From Paraburkholderia hiiakae (GTDB lineage: Bacteria > Pseudomonadota > Gammaproteobacteria > Burkholderiales > Burkholderiaceae), in NCBI RefSeq assembly GCF_904848665.1, contig NZ_CAJHCQ010000030.1:1-64000 (forward strand): a stretch of 64,000 bases of DNA, read 5' to 3'. Under the pieces are notes generated by a model that ran no database searches, was not told the origin of the DNA, and saw only the letters and a program-made list of their open reading frames with translations. Positions within the stretch are counted from its first letter, which is position 1. Each line of letters starts with the position of its first letter. Positions 9,028 through 17,382 of this stretch are shown one piece after another. Both the position numbers and the translations under genes were made by a program.

Positions 9028-9387
9028 ATGGAACGCATTCCGATTCTGCGCCTCGGCGACTGCCTGATCGTCACGATCCAGGTGGACATGCACGACCGCC
9101 TCGCGATCGCACTGCAGGACGACCTCACCGAGCGCATCGTGAAGGAGTCGGCCAAGGGCGTGCTGATCGACATCTCGGCGCTCGACGTGGTCGACTCGTT
9201 CATCGGCCGCATGATCAGCAACACGGCCGCCATGGCGATGGTGCTCGACGCGCAGACCGTGGTGGTCGGCATGCAGCCGTCGGTGGCGATCACGCTGGTC
9301 GAGCTCGGTCTCACGCTTTCGGGCGTGCGCACCGCGCTGAACGTCGAAAAAGGCATGGCGCTGCTCAAGCAACGCCAGCTCCGTTGA
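9028..9387 (+). CDS. rsbS: RsbS-type STAS antagonist protein
   Basis: Single STAS-domain protein of 119 residues that forms the stressosome core with RsbR and is phosphorylated by RsbT. The phosphoacceptor serine is S57 in the motif VVDSFIGRM, and the second conserved site T89 lies in PSVAITLVELG, matching Bacillus RsbS S59 and T86. It starts 37 bp after rsbR and precedes rsbT, the canonical gene order. Family assignment is strong. Confidence 0.93.
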   Translation: MERIPILRLGDCLIVTIQVDMHDRLAIALQDDLTERIVKESAKGVLIDISALDVVDSFIGRMISNTAAMAMVLDAQTVVVGMQPSVAITLVELGLTLSGVRTALNVEKGMALLKQRQLR

Positions 9388-9429
9388 GTCCCATGACTCC
9401 GTTGGCTAGCACGTCTCTTGCATTCGATC

Positions 9430-9855
9430 ATGAATAGCAACGACACGACCGGAAGGCTCGCGGCCCAAGTGAGCCTGCGCTCGGACGAGGAAATCGTCCG
9501 GCTACGACAGATCGTGCGCGACGCCGCCATCGCGCAGGGGTTCTCGCTCATCGAGCAGACCAAGTTCGTGACGGCGGCGAGCGAGCTCGCGCGCAACACA
9601 CTGCAGTATGGCGGCGGCGGCGACGCGCGGCTGGAAGTGCTGGAAAGCGGCGTGCGCGTGGGCCTGCGGCTCACGTTCGTCGATCAGGGTCCGGGTATTG
9701 CTGACATCGAACGCGCGCTGCAGGACGGCTTCACGAGCGGCAATGGCCTGGGCTTGGGCCTTGGCGGCTCGCGGCGCCTGTGTGATGAGTTCACGATCGA
9801 ATCGACTCCGGGTGACGGCACGACGGTCACCATCACGAAATGGAAAATACGCTAG
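9430..9855 (+). CDS. rsbT: RsbT-type serine/threonine kinase
   Basis: GHKL-fold switch kinase that phosphorylates RsbS and RsbR and, when released, activates a downstream target. The 141 residues contain the N-box ASELARNTLQYG, the G1 box VDQGPGI and the G2 glycine stretch GNGLGLGLGG. An in-frame TTG at 9418 is a possible earlier start, but ATG 9430 fits homologue length. It overlaps the next gene by 16 bp. In Bacillus the target is the RsbU phosphatase. No RsbU is present here, so the released RsbT must act on something else, plausibly one of the kinases downstream (inference). Confidence 0.92.
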   Translation: MNSNDTTGRLAAQVSLRSDEEIVRLRQIVRDAAIAQGFSLIEQTKFVTAASELARNTLQYGGGGDARLEVLESGVRVGLRLTFVDQGPGIADIERALQDGFTSGNGLGLGLGGSRRLCDEFTIESTPGDGTTVTITKWKIR

Positions 9856-10982
9856 ACGGCGCGGCCGGCTCCGCCGGGGGCACCCACCGGTCCTTCGAGA
9901 TCGGCGACGCAAGCGGCGTCGCCTACGCACGACGCGGTGCCGCCGAAGCCGCGCGCTTTGCCGCGCTCACCGAGACCGACGCCGGGCGCCTCGCCATCGT
10001 GCTCACGGAAGCGGCCACCAACATCCTGAAGCACGCCGGCCACGGCGAGCTGCTCGTGCGAGCGCTGGAAGGCGCGGTGGAGCTGATCGCGCTCGACAGC
10101 GGTCCTGGCATGACCGACGTGGGCGCCGCGCTCGCCGACGGCCACTCCACAACCGGCACGCCCGGCACCGGGCTCGGCGCGATCCGCCGGCTTTCGAACC
10201 AGTTCGCCGTCTACTCGCAGCGGGGCACGGGCACCGTGCTGCGCGCGCTCGTGCAAAAAAGCGGCGGCCACGCAGCCCACGCGGCATTCACCGGACCCGA
10301 GATCGGCGGGGTGTGCGTGCCCTATCCCGGCGAGGAAGTCTGCGGCGACGGCTGGCAGGCGCAGGCCGACCAGAGCGGCCTCACGCTCGCGCTCGCCGAC
10401 GGCCTCGGCCACGGCGCCGAAGCCCACGTGGCCGCCGCGGCCGCGCTCGACGTGCTGCGCCGCCGCGCCGGGCTCGCGCCCGCCGCGCTCATGGAACTCT
10501 CGCACGCGGCGCTGCGCCCCACGCGCGGCGCCGCGCTCGCGCTCGTGCGCATCGATCTCGCGCGCGGCGCGCTCGCGTTCTGCGGCACGGGCAACATCTC
10601 GGCGGTCGCGTATGGCGCGGGCCGGCCCGCGGAACGCCGCCCCGTCGACAGCCGCGCCTCAGCCGGCCACACGCACCGGCCCGCCAGCGCAGGCGCGCCT
10701 TGCGCGCGCGAGTGTTACCAGCTCGTCTCGCGCAATGGCATCGTGGGCCACACGATGCGCGGCACCCAGGAGTTCGAGCTGACGTGGGGCGAGAACGCGC
10801 TCCTCGTCCTGCATTCGGATGGTATCGGCACCCGCTGGGATCTTGCCGCCTGGCCCGGACTCGCCAACCAGCCCGCCGTCGTGATCGCGGCCGTCCTCTA
10901 CCGAGATTTCGCGCGCCGGCGCGACGACGCCACCGTCGTCGTCGTGCGTGCTCGCCCCGGAGTACAGTTGAACCATGAATAA
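9840..10982 (+). CDS. RsbX-like PP2C/SpoIIE phosphatase with N-terminal RsbT/RsbW-like ATPase domain
   Basis: A two-domain 380-residue protein. Residues ~15-140 are a GHKL ATPase of the anti-sigma type (LTEAATNILKHAGHG N-box, LDSGPGM, GTPGTGLGAI). Residues ~150-375 are a SpoIIE/PP2C-type phosphatase with metal-binding acidic positions in VCGDGW, ALADGLGHG and LVLHSDGIGTRW. In stressosome systems the RsbX phosphatase dephosphorylates RsbR and RsbS to reset signalling; the fused ATPase domain is known from proteobacterial versions. It overlaps rsbT by 16 bp and the following kinase by 8 bp, implying translational coupling. Confidence 0.88.
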   Translation: MENTLDGAAGSAGGTHRSFEIGDASGVAYARRGAAEAARFAALTETDAGRLAIVLTEAATNILKHAGHGELLVRALEGAVELIALDSGPGMTDVGAALADGHSTTGTPGTGLGAIRRLSNQFAVYSQRGTGTVLRALVQKSGGHAAHAAFTGPEIGGVCVPYPGEEVCGDGWQAQADQSGLTLALADGLGHGAEAHVAAAAALDVLRRRAGLAPAALMELSHAALRPTRGAALALVRIDLARGALAFCGTGNISAVAYGAGRPAERRPVDSRASAGHTHRPASAGAPCARECYQLVSRNGIVGHTMRGTQEFELTWGENALLVLHSDGIGTRWDLAAWPGLANQPAVVIAAVLYRDFARRRDDATVVVVRARPGVQLNHE

Positions 10983-12384
10983 GCCCCTGCTGCGCATCCG
11001 GCTTGAAACCGCCCAGGACGTCGTCGCCGCGCGCCGCCGCGCGCGCGAACTCGCCGCCGGGCTCGGCTTCTCGCCGCTCGACCAGACGCGCATTGCGAGC
11101 GCCGTCTCCGAAATCGCCCGCAACGCGTTCGAATATGCGGACGGCGGCGAAGTCACCTTCGCGCTCGACGACGAGCGGCCACGCGAAGCGCTCGCCGTGC
11201 AGGTGAGCGACCACGGCCCCGGCGTGCGCGAACTCGAAGCCGTGCTCGACGGTACGTACCGCTCACCCGGCGGAATGGGCCTCGGCATTACGGGCAGCCG
11301 GCGCCTCATGGACCGCTTCGCCATTCGCTCCTCGGCGAGCGGCACGACTGTCACCATGGCCCGCGACTTGCCGCACGAGCGCGGCGCGGTGTGCGGCACG
11401 GAGCTCGAGCGTATCGTGCGAGAACTGTCCGCACGCAGTCCGCAAGAAGGCGCGCACGGCGACTCGCTCGAAGAACTGCAGCAGCAGAACCGCGAACTCG
11501 TCACGGCGCTCGACGAACTACGCGAACGCCAGGAAGAACTTTCGCGCCTCACGCAGGAGCTGGAGGCGACCAACCGCGGTGTGGTGGCGCTCTACGCCGA
11601 ACTCGACGAGCGCGCCGAGGAACTGCGCCGCGCCGACATGATGAAAACGCGCTTTCTCTCGAACATGAGCCATGAACTGCGCACGCCGCTCAGTTCGATC
11701 CGCGCGCTCGCCAACCTGCTGCTCAACCGGCTCGACGGCGACCTGAGCGTGGAGCAGGAGCGCCAGGTCAGGCTGATTCTTTCGTCTGCGGAAACCTTGG
11801 GCGAAACCGTGAACGACCTGCTCGATCTCGCGAAGATCGAAGCCGGCAAGACTGAAGTCGTTCCCGCATGGTTCGATCCCGCCGACCTCTTCGCCGCGCT
11901 GCGCACGATGCTCATGCCGCTGCTCGACACGCCGCACGTCACGCTCGAATTCGTCTCCACGGCAGGCCTGCCGCAGCTTTACACCGACGAACCCAAGCTC
12001 ACGCAGATCCTGCGCAATTTCGTCTCGAACGCGATCAAGTACACCGAGCACGGGCAGATTCGCGTCGGCGCCCAGTGCATGCCCGGCGATGGCGACGACG
12101 CGAGGATCACGTTCTTTGTCGCGGACACGGGCATCGGAATTGCTCCCGAACACCACCAGATCATTTTCGAGGAGTTCGGCCAGGTGCAGAACCGCCTGCA
12201 GCAGCGCGTGAAGGGAACGGGTCTTGGCCTGCCGCTGTGCCGCAAGCTCGCGGCGCTGCTGGGCGGCGAAGTGGGCGTGGAAAGCGAGCCCGGCGTGGGC
12301 TCGACGTTCCGCCTGAACCTGCCGGTGCGCCTCGCTACGTCCGTCGAGGACGAACCCGAGACGTCCGGGGACACTGCGCCATGA
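10975..12384 (+). CDS. Histidine kinase with N-terminal RsbT-like ATPase domain
   Basis: A 469-residue cytoplasmic kinase with no membrane segment. Order: an RsbT-like GHKL domain (residues ~1-130; VSEIARNAFEYADGG N-box, SDHGPGV, GGMGLGITGSRRL), a coiled coil (~140-222, LEELQQQNRELVTALDELRE and following heptads), HisKA with the phosphoacceptor H233 in SNMSHELRTPL, then a second full HATPase domain (NFVSNAIKY, DTGIGIA, GTGLGLPL). Two ATPase folds in one chain, one of anti-sigma type and one of kinase type, tie this protein to the stressosome genes it follows. It overlaps both neighbours (8 bp upstream, ATGA downstream). Confidence 0.9.
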   Translation: MNKPLLRIRLETAQDVVAARRRARELAAGLGFSPLDQTRIASAVSEIARNAFEYADGGEVTFALDDERPREALAVQVSDHGPGVRELEAVLDGTYRSPGGMGLGITGSRRLMDRFAIRSSASGTTVTMARDLPHERGAVCGTELERIVRELSARSPQEGAHGDSLEELQQQNRELVTALDELRERQEELSRLTQELEATNRGVVALYAELDERAEELRRADMMKTRFLSNMSHELRTPLSSIRALANLLLNRLDGDLSVEQERQVRLILSSAETLGETVNDLLDLAKIEAGKTEVVPAWFDPADLFAALRTMLMPLLDTPHVTLEFVSTAGLPQLYTDEPKLTQILRNFVSNAIKYTEHGQIRVGAQCMPGDGDDARITFFVADTGIGIAPEHHQIIFEEFGQVQNRLQQRVKGTGLGLPLCRKLAALLGGEVGVESEPGVGSTFRLNLPVRLATSVEDEPETSGDTAP

Positions 12385-13904
12385 ACGCACACGCCACGCT
12401 CATCCTCAACGTCGACGACAACGAAGGCGCGCGCTATGTGAAGTCGCGCGTGCTGCGCCACGCCGGCTACGCCGTGATCGAAGCCGCGACAGGCCACGCC
12501 GCGCTCGAAGCCGTGCGCGAACAAGCACCGGCGATCGTGCTGCTCGACGTGAAGCTGCCCGACATCAGCGGTATCGAGGTGTGCCGCCTCATCAAGGCGG
12601 ACCCGGAAACGAACTCCACGCTCGTGCTGCAAACCTCCGCCGCGGCGGTGCAAACGCGCGACAAGATTCTCGCGCTCGACGGCGGCGCCGACAGCTACCT
12701 CACCGAACCCGTCGAGCCCGCCGAACTGGTGGCGAACGTGCGCGCACTGCTGCGCCTCTACGCCGCCGAAAAAGCGCTGCGCGACGCCGACCGCCGCAAA
12801 GACCGCTTTCTCGCGACGCTCGCGCACGAACTGCGCAATCCGCTCGCGCCGATACGCAACGCCATCGAACTGCTCGACCCGCGCCACGGCGCGAACGACA
12901 CCATGCGCGCCGACGCGCGGCAGATCGCGAGCCGCCAGGTCGAGCATCTCGGGCGCCTCGTCGACGATCTGCTCGACGTCTCGCGCATCTCTCACGGCAA
13001 GATCACGCTGCAGATGGGCACGCTCGACCTGCGCGAGATCGTCGAGATCGCCGTGGAAACGAGCCGCCCGTTCCTCGACGCGAAGTCGCAAACGCTCACG
13101 GTCGAGATCGACTGCGAGCCGTGCCACGTGACCGGCGACGCGATACGCGTCGCGCAGATCATCAGCAACCTGCTTTCCAACGCCGCGAAGTACACCGCCG
13201 AAGGCGGCCAGATCACGTTGCGGCTCGAAGCGGACGTCTACGAGATCCTGATTCGCGTGCGCGACAACGGCATCGGCATCGCGCCCGACGAACTGCCCTA
13301 CGTGTTCGACCTCTTCATGCAGTCGCGCGAGGTCGTGAAGCGCGCCGACGGCGGCCTCGGCATCGGCCTCGCACTCGTGCGCGAACTCGCCGAATTGCAT
13401 GGCGGCTCGGTGGGCGCACAGTCGGACGGACTTGGGCTCGGCTCGGAATTCGTCGTGCGTCTGCCGCTCGCGCGCTCGCCGCACTGCGAAGCGCCGCGCG
13501 AGCCGACGCAAGACGCTGGGGAACAAACCGTGCCGCAGCGCCGCCGCGTGCTGATCGCCGACGACAACGTCGATTCCGCTTCGTCGCTCCTCATGCTGCT
13601 GGAACTCGAAGGCCACGAAGTGCGCGTGGCCCACGACGGCCCGAGCGCGCTCGCGCTCGCGCAAACTTTCATGCCTCACGTGGCGATACTCGACATCGGT
13701 CTGCCCGGCATGGACGGTCACGCGCTGGCGAAGGCGCTGCGCGCCGAGCCCGCCACCGCGCGCGTGCAATTGATCGCGCTCACGGGCTACGGCCAGGAGC
13801 GCGACCGCCAGGCCGCGAGTGAGGCGGGCTTCGACCGGCATCTCGTGAAACCTGCACCGTTCGATGAGATTCTGCGGGAAATCGAAAGCGCGCCGCCGGG
13901 TTGA
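12381..13904 (+). CDS. Hybrid histidine kinase (REC-HisKA-HATPase-REC)
   Basis: A 507-residue soluble hybrid kinase. Residues ~5-125 are a receiver domain with D56 in VLLDVKLPD. HisKA follows, with H149 in TLAHELRNPLAP, then a HATPase (NLLSNAAKYTAEGG, DNGIGI, GLGIGLAL), and residues ~388-505 are a second receiver with D438 in AILDIGLPGMDG. The start overlaps the previous stop as ATGA, so the two kinases are made together and could form a phosphorelay (first kinase to N-terminal REC). No separate output regulator is in the operon, and the receivers carry no DNA-binding domain, so the final output is not visible here. Confidence 0.9.
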   Translation: MNAHATLILNVDDNEGARYVKSRVLRHAGYAVIEAATGHAALEAVREQAPAIVLLDVKLPDISGIEVCRLIKADPETNSTLVLQTSAAAVQTRDKILALDGGADSYLTEPVEPAELVANVRALLRLYAAEKALRDADRRKDRFLATLAHELRNPLAPIRNAIELLDPRHGANDTMRADARQIASRQVEHLGRLVDDLLDVSRISHGKITLQMGTLDLREIVEIAVETSRPFLDAKSQTLTVEIDCEPCHVTGDAIRVAQIISNLLSNAAKYTAEGGQITLRLEADVYEILIRVRDNGIGIAPDELPYVFDLFMQSREVVKRADGGLGIGLALVRELAELHGGSVGAQSDGLGLGSEFVVRLPLARSPHCEAPREPTQDAGEQTVPQRRRVLIADDNVDSASSLLMLLELEGHEVRVAHDGPSALALAQTFMPHVAILDIGLPGMDGHALAKALRAEPATARVQLIALTGYGQERDRQAASEAGFDRHLVKPAPFDEILREIESAPPG

Positions 13905-14058
13905 GTGACGCTGTGCGGTCCGCTTGCCCGCGGTTCGCGCCACCCAATCTCCGTTCGCGCCCGTATCTCCACCGTTCGTCGCAAGCGCCTCGCTCACCCC
14001 TCTCCCGCTCACCACACTGCAGACATCGCCCCCGCTCGACCCGCCAAGGAGAGCCAGC

Positions 14059-14436
14059 ATGTCTGCCATCATTGCGGCGCACATCGTCGCCGCGACGCTT
14101 TCTGTCATACTCGGAACCGCCGTTATGCTGGCCGAAAAGGGCAGCGCGCGGCACAAGTGGCTCGGCCGCCTCTGGGCGCTGACGATGCTCGCCGCCGCGC
14201 TCAGTTCGCTCGACATCCGTGAGCTGCATCCGGGGCATCTGTCCTGGGTGCACGGCCTTTCGCTGCTGACGTTCGCAAGCGTCGGGCGTGCTATCTGGGC
14301 GATCCGCCACGGCAACGTCCGCGGCCATCGCCTCGCCATGCGCGGTTCGTTCTTCGGTCTCATCGCTGCCGGCCTCGCCGCCATTGCGACGCCGCACCGG
14401 CTGCTCAACCTCATCGTCACGAGCTGGATCGCATGA
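14059..14436 (+). CDS. DUF2306 family small membrane protein
   Basis: A 125-residue integral membrane protein with about four hydrophobic segments, including MSAIIAAHIVAATLSVILGT and FFGLIAAGLAAIA, and the family-type motif KGSARHKWLGRLWALTM between the first two. AAGGAGA lies at good distance from the ATG. It overlaps the following sensor kinase gene by 4 bp (ATGA), so it is probably translated with the LytS/LytTR pair and may be linked to it functionally. Biochemical role unknown. Confidence 0.8.
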   Translation: MSAIIAAHIVAATLSVILGTAVMLAEKGSARHKWLGRLWALTMLAAALSSLDIRELHPGHLSWVHGLSLLTFASVGRAIWAIRHGNVRGHRLAMRGSFFGLIAAGLAAIATPHRLLNLIVTSWIA

Positions 14437-15572
14437 TTCCTGGCACGCACGTCGAGTTTCCGAACGCCGCCGCCCGCCTGAGCGCGCCGTCGGCCAACGT
14501 CCTGCTGGCAGGGTTCGCGCGCGAGGGGGCGATCGTCGTCGTCGGGAACGTGTTGATCGCCGTCGCGCTCACCGCCGCTGGCTTTCATGGATTCATCGAC
14601 AACCTCGTCTTCAGCCAGGCGATCGGGCTCTCGATCATGCTGCTGCTCGACATCGCCCGCTTCTATCTGCAGCGCCACAACGCGCTCACCGGCCCGCGGC
14701 TTGCCATCGTGATGGTCCTCGCCATCGTGCTCGGCTCGGCGCTCGGGCGCGGCATTGCGAGCGTGCTGCTCGGGATCGGCCTGCGCCACGCATTCGCGAC
14801 GAAGGAGCTCGCGCTCACTGGCTGGGTCGCGCTCACCGCCACGCTGCTCGTCACCTGGTATGGCTGGTCGCGCACGCGCATTGCCGAGCTGAGCGAACAG
14901 GTCGCGCGCACGGCGTGGCAAAAGGAGGCCGCCGAGCGCACGGCGCTCAGCGCGCGCCTGCAGGCGCTGCAGGCGCAAATCGAGCCGCACTTTCTCTTCA
15001 ACACGCTGGCGACGCTCGACAGCCTGATCGCGTCCGATCCCCCTCGCGCGCGCGACCTGCTTGCAAGCCTGAACCGTTTCCTGCGCGCGACGCTGGAGGC
15101 CTCGCGCGCCCAAAGCGAAACGCTCGCGGTGCAGTTCAAGGTGCTCGACGCGATGCTCGCCGTGCACGCCATGCGCATCGGCCCGCGTCTCGCCTACACG
15201 CTCGACCTGCCGCGCGATTGCGCCGACCTCCCGGTGCCGCCCATGCTGCTGCAGCCGCTCGTGGAAAACGCGCTCAAGCACGGCATTCAGGGCGCGGTCG
15301 AGGGTGGCAGAATCGACGTCCGCGCACAGCGCGTCGACGAGCATGTCGATCTGACCGTGATCGACACAGGCCCGGGCTTTGGCGCGACGCCGGGCACCCA
15401 GGGCGCGGGCATCGGGCTCGTGAACGTGCGCGAGCGGCTTGCTGCGCTCTATGGCGAGCAGGCCTCGCTCATGCTGATCGAGAACGTGCCGCACGGCCTC
15501 GTTGCGCGCGTGCGGCTGCCTCTGCGCAATGTCGTTGACGCAAGTGCAGTCGCGCAGGAGTCCCGATCATGA
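14433..15572 (+). CDS. LytS/AlgZ-type sensor histidine kinase
   Basis: A 379-residue membrane sensor kinase of the His_kinase (PF06580) class. Four to five hydrophobic segments fill residues ~25-145. The phosphoacceptor histidine is in QIEPHFLFNTLATLDSLI (about residue 188), and a degenerate HATPase follows with PLVENALKHGI and DTGPGFG. It overlaps the DUF2306 gene and the response regulator gene by 4 bp each. Partner of the LytTR regulator encoded next. The signal is unknown. Confidence 0.9.
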   Translation: MIPGTHVEFPNAAARLSAPSANVLLAGFAREGAIVVVGNVLIAVALTAAGFHGFIDNLVFSQAIGLSIMLLLDIARFYLQRHNALTGPRLAIVMVLAIVLGSALGRGIASVLLGIGLRHAFATKELALTGWVALTATLLVTWYGWSRTRIAELSEQVARTAWQKEAAERTALSARLQALQAQIEPHFLFNTLATLDSLIASDPPRARDLLASLNRFLRATLEASRAQSETLAVQFKVLDAMLAVHAMRIGPRLAYTLDLPRDCADLPVPPMLLQPLVENALKHGIQGAVEGGRIDVRAQRVDEHVDLTVIDTGPGFGATPGTQGAGIGLVNVRERLAALYGEQASLMLIENVPHGLVARVRLPLRNVVDASAVAQESRS

Positions 15573-16468
15573 AACGCCACGCGCCCGGCGATATGGCACG
15601 ACACAGTGACGCCTCGCGCCGCGCGCCCGACACCCCGACCGCGCTGATCGCCGAGGACGAGCCGCTGATCGCGGCCGCACTGGAGCGAGAACTCGCCGCC
15701 GTGTGGCCGGAATTGCGCATCGTGGCGACGGCCAGCAACGGCCACGAAGCCATCGAGCGCATCGGTGCGCTTGAGCCCGACGTCACGTTCCTCGACATCG
15801 CCATGCCGGGCGCGACCGGCCTCGACGTCGCGCGCGCCTGCGCGAATCTCGCCGCACCGCCGCAGATCGTGTTCGTCACCGCCTACGACGCCTATGCGCT
15901 CGAAGCCTTCGAGGCCGCGGCCATCGACTATCTGCTCAAACCCGTGGAAACCGCGCGGCTCGCACGCACGGTGGAGCGCCTGCGCGCACGGCTCGCGCGA
16001 TCGGCGGCAAGCGACGCCGAGGCGCCGCAAATGCAGGCGGATCTGCAACGCGTGTTGCGTCAACTGGAAGCGATTACGCAGGACGTTCGCGAAGCGCGGG
16101 CCGGTGCGCGAGCAGGCAATGCGGATGGCGCCCCGCGCGAACCGCCGCTGCGTTATCTGCGCGCATCCAGCGGCAACGACATCCGCATGGTGCCGGTGGA
16201 CGATGTTTTGTACTTCGAAGCAGCCGATAAGTACGTCGTGGTGACGACGCGCAGCGGTGAACTGCTGATCCGCACGAGCCTGCGAGAGTTGTGCGCGCAA
16301 CTTGACCCCGCACGCTTCTGGCAAGTTCACCGCGGCACGGTCGTCAATGTGGATCAGGTGGAAAGCGCCTCGGTCAGCGCGATCGGGAAGATGACGCTGC
16401 AACTGCGCGGCCATGCCGGCGCGCTCGCGGTAAGCCGGCAATACGCACACTTGTTCCGGCAAATGTAA
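15569..16468 (+). CDS. LytTR-family response regulator
   Basis: A 299-residue regulator. A receiver domain spans residues ~24-145 (acidic pair AEDEP, phosphoacceptor in VTFLDIAMPGATG, conserved lysine in YLLKPVE). It is followed by a linker of about 50 residues with a heptad-like pattern and a C-terminal LytTR DNA-binding domain (~195-298: VDDVLYFEAADKYVVV, WQVHRGTVVNVDQV). It overlaps the kinase gene by ATGA. Target genes cannot be inferred with confidence; the DUF2306 gene in the same operon is a candidate. Confidence 0.92.
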   Translation: MKRHAPGDMARHSDASRRAPDTPTALIAEDEPLIAAALERELAAVWPELRIVATASNGHEAIERIGALEPDVTFLDIAMPGATGLDVARACANLAAPPQIVFVTAYDAYALEAFEAAAIDYLLKPVETARLARTVERLRARLARSAASDAEAPQMQADLQRVLRQLEAITQDVREARAGARAGNADGAPREPPLRYLRASSGNDIRMVPVDDVLYFEAADKYVVVTTRSGELLIRTSLRELCAQLDPARFWQVHRGTVVNVDQVESASVSAIGKMTLQLRGHAGALAVSRQYAHLFRQM

Positions 16469-16492
16469 GCGGGCCACGAGAGCACGCTCGCC

Positions 16493-17308
16493 TCAACGCG
16501 GTTCGCTTTTCAAATACCGCTGGGGCGTCTCGCCCATCGTCTTGCGAAACATCGTGATGAACGCACTCGAATTCGCGTAGCCAAGCTCCGTCGCGATCTC
16601 CGCCACGCGCACCCCTTGCGCAAGCTTCGAAACCGCCTCGACGATGCGCAACTGCTGGCGCCAGTGGCCGAACGTCAACCCAGTTTCGTCCTTGAAGAGC
16701 CTCGCGAGCGTGCGCTCGCTCGCCCCCACGCGCTCGCCCCAGACGGAGAGCGAGTCACCGTTGGCCGGGTCCGCCAGCAGGACGTCGCAAATCTGCCGCA
16801 AACGGCGGTCGAGCGGCAGCGGCAACCCTCCGCCCGAGGCCTCGCGTGAATCGCGCATTTCGCTGAGCAACAGCGGGGTCATGAGCGCGTAGCGGCGCTC
16901 CTCGTCGCGCTCGCGGTCTTCGACCATCGCCGCCACCAGTTCGCGTAGCAGCGACGAAACCGTCACGGCGTGACATTCGGATTCCGGCCACGGGAACGCC
17001 TCCGGCCTGAAGTCCACGCTATGCATGCGCACCGCGCTCGTCGCGATCAACTCATGGCCCACGCGCGGCGCGATCCACAGGCCACGATGCGGCCCAAGCG
17101 TCCACATGCCGATGGGCGTCGTCACGCGCAGCACGCCGTTCGTCGTGAAAACGAGTTGTGCCTGATCGTGCGAGCGCCACTGCCTCGCGCCTGCACCGTA
17201 TTCATAGCTTGTCGCCAAGATGGGTCGTTCGAGCGTGCGCTGCGTGCTTTCAGGTCGATGGCACCAGATCTGGTCCACGATCGAATATTCCTTCGCTGAT
17301 TTTTGCAT
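16493..17308 (-). CDS. AraC-family transcriptional regulator
   Basis: A 271-residue regulator with an N-terminal cupin-like sensor part (QAQLVFTTNGVLRVTTPIGM, PHRGLWIAPRVGHE) and a C-terminal double HTH (~170-270: SERTLARLFKDETGLTFGHW, VAEIATELGYANSSAFITMF, TPQRYL). ATG 17308 (MQKSAKEYS) is preferred over an upstream TTG at 17329. It is convergent with the LytTR operon and sits directly downstream of livF in the same direction, but a candidate Fur-like site lies in the gap, suggesting its own promoter. Effector unknown. Confidence 0.9.
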   Translation of the reverse strand: MQKSAKEYSIVDQIWCHRPESTQRTLERPILATSYEYGAGARQWRSHDQAQLVFTTNGVLRVTTPIGMWTLGPHRGLWIAPRVGHELIATSAVRMHSVDFRPEAFPWPESECHAVTVSSLLRELVAAMVEDRERDEERRYALMTPLLLSEMRDSREASGGGLPLPLDRRLRQICDVLLADPANGDSLSVWGERVGASERTLARLFKDETGLTFGHWRQQLRIVEAVSKLAQGVRVAEIATELGYANSSAFITMFRKTMGETPQRYLKSEPR

Positions 17309-17335
17309 CAAAAGACGATGAATTGCCAATGCAAA

Positions 17336-17350
17336 CGAGAATGATTCTTA
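17336..17350 (-). promoter_or_regulatory. Possible Fur box upstream of the AraC-family gene
   Basis: CGAGAATGATTCTTA contains a perfect 5-1-5 inverted repeat (AGAAT-G-ATTCT, 17338-17348). It agrees at 10 of 14 informative positions with the 7-1-7 Fur consensus TGATAATNATTATCA. It lies about 28 bp upstream of the AraC start. Many iron-uptake AraC regulators are Fur-controlled, which makes the match plausible but not proven. Confidence 0.4.
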
Positions 17351-17382
17351 GTATATCCGATGAATGCGTTCAGGCGAACCAC

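Noticed and set aside
9400..9430. Possible sigma-54 promoter before rsbT
   Set aside because: TGGC and TTGC elements occur, but the spacing between the GG and GC dinucleotides is too long for sigma-54.
11979..15494. A 1171-codon open frame on the minus strand opposite the stressosome kinases and LytS gene
   Set aside because: It is antisense to several clearly recognisable genes and its product is Arg/Ala/His-rich without any motif. Such frames are a by-product of high GC content.
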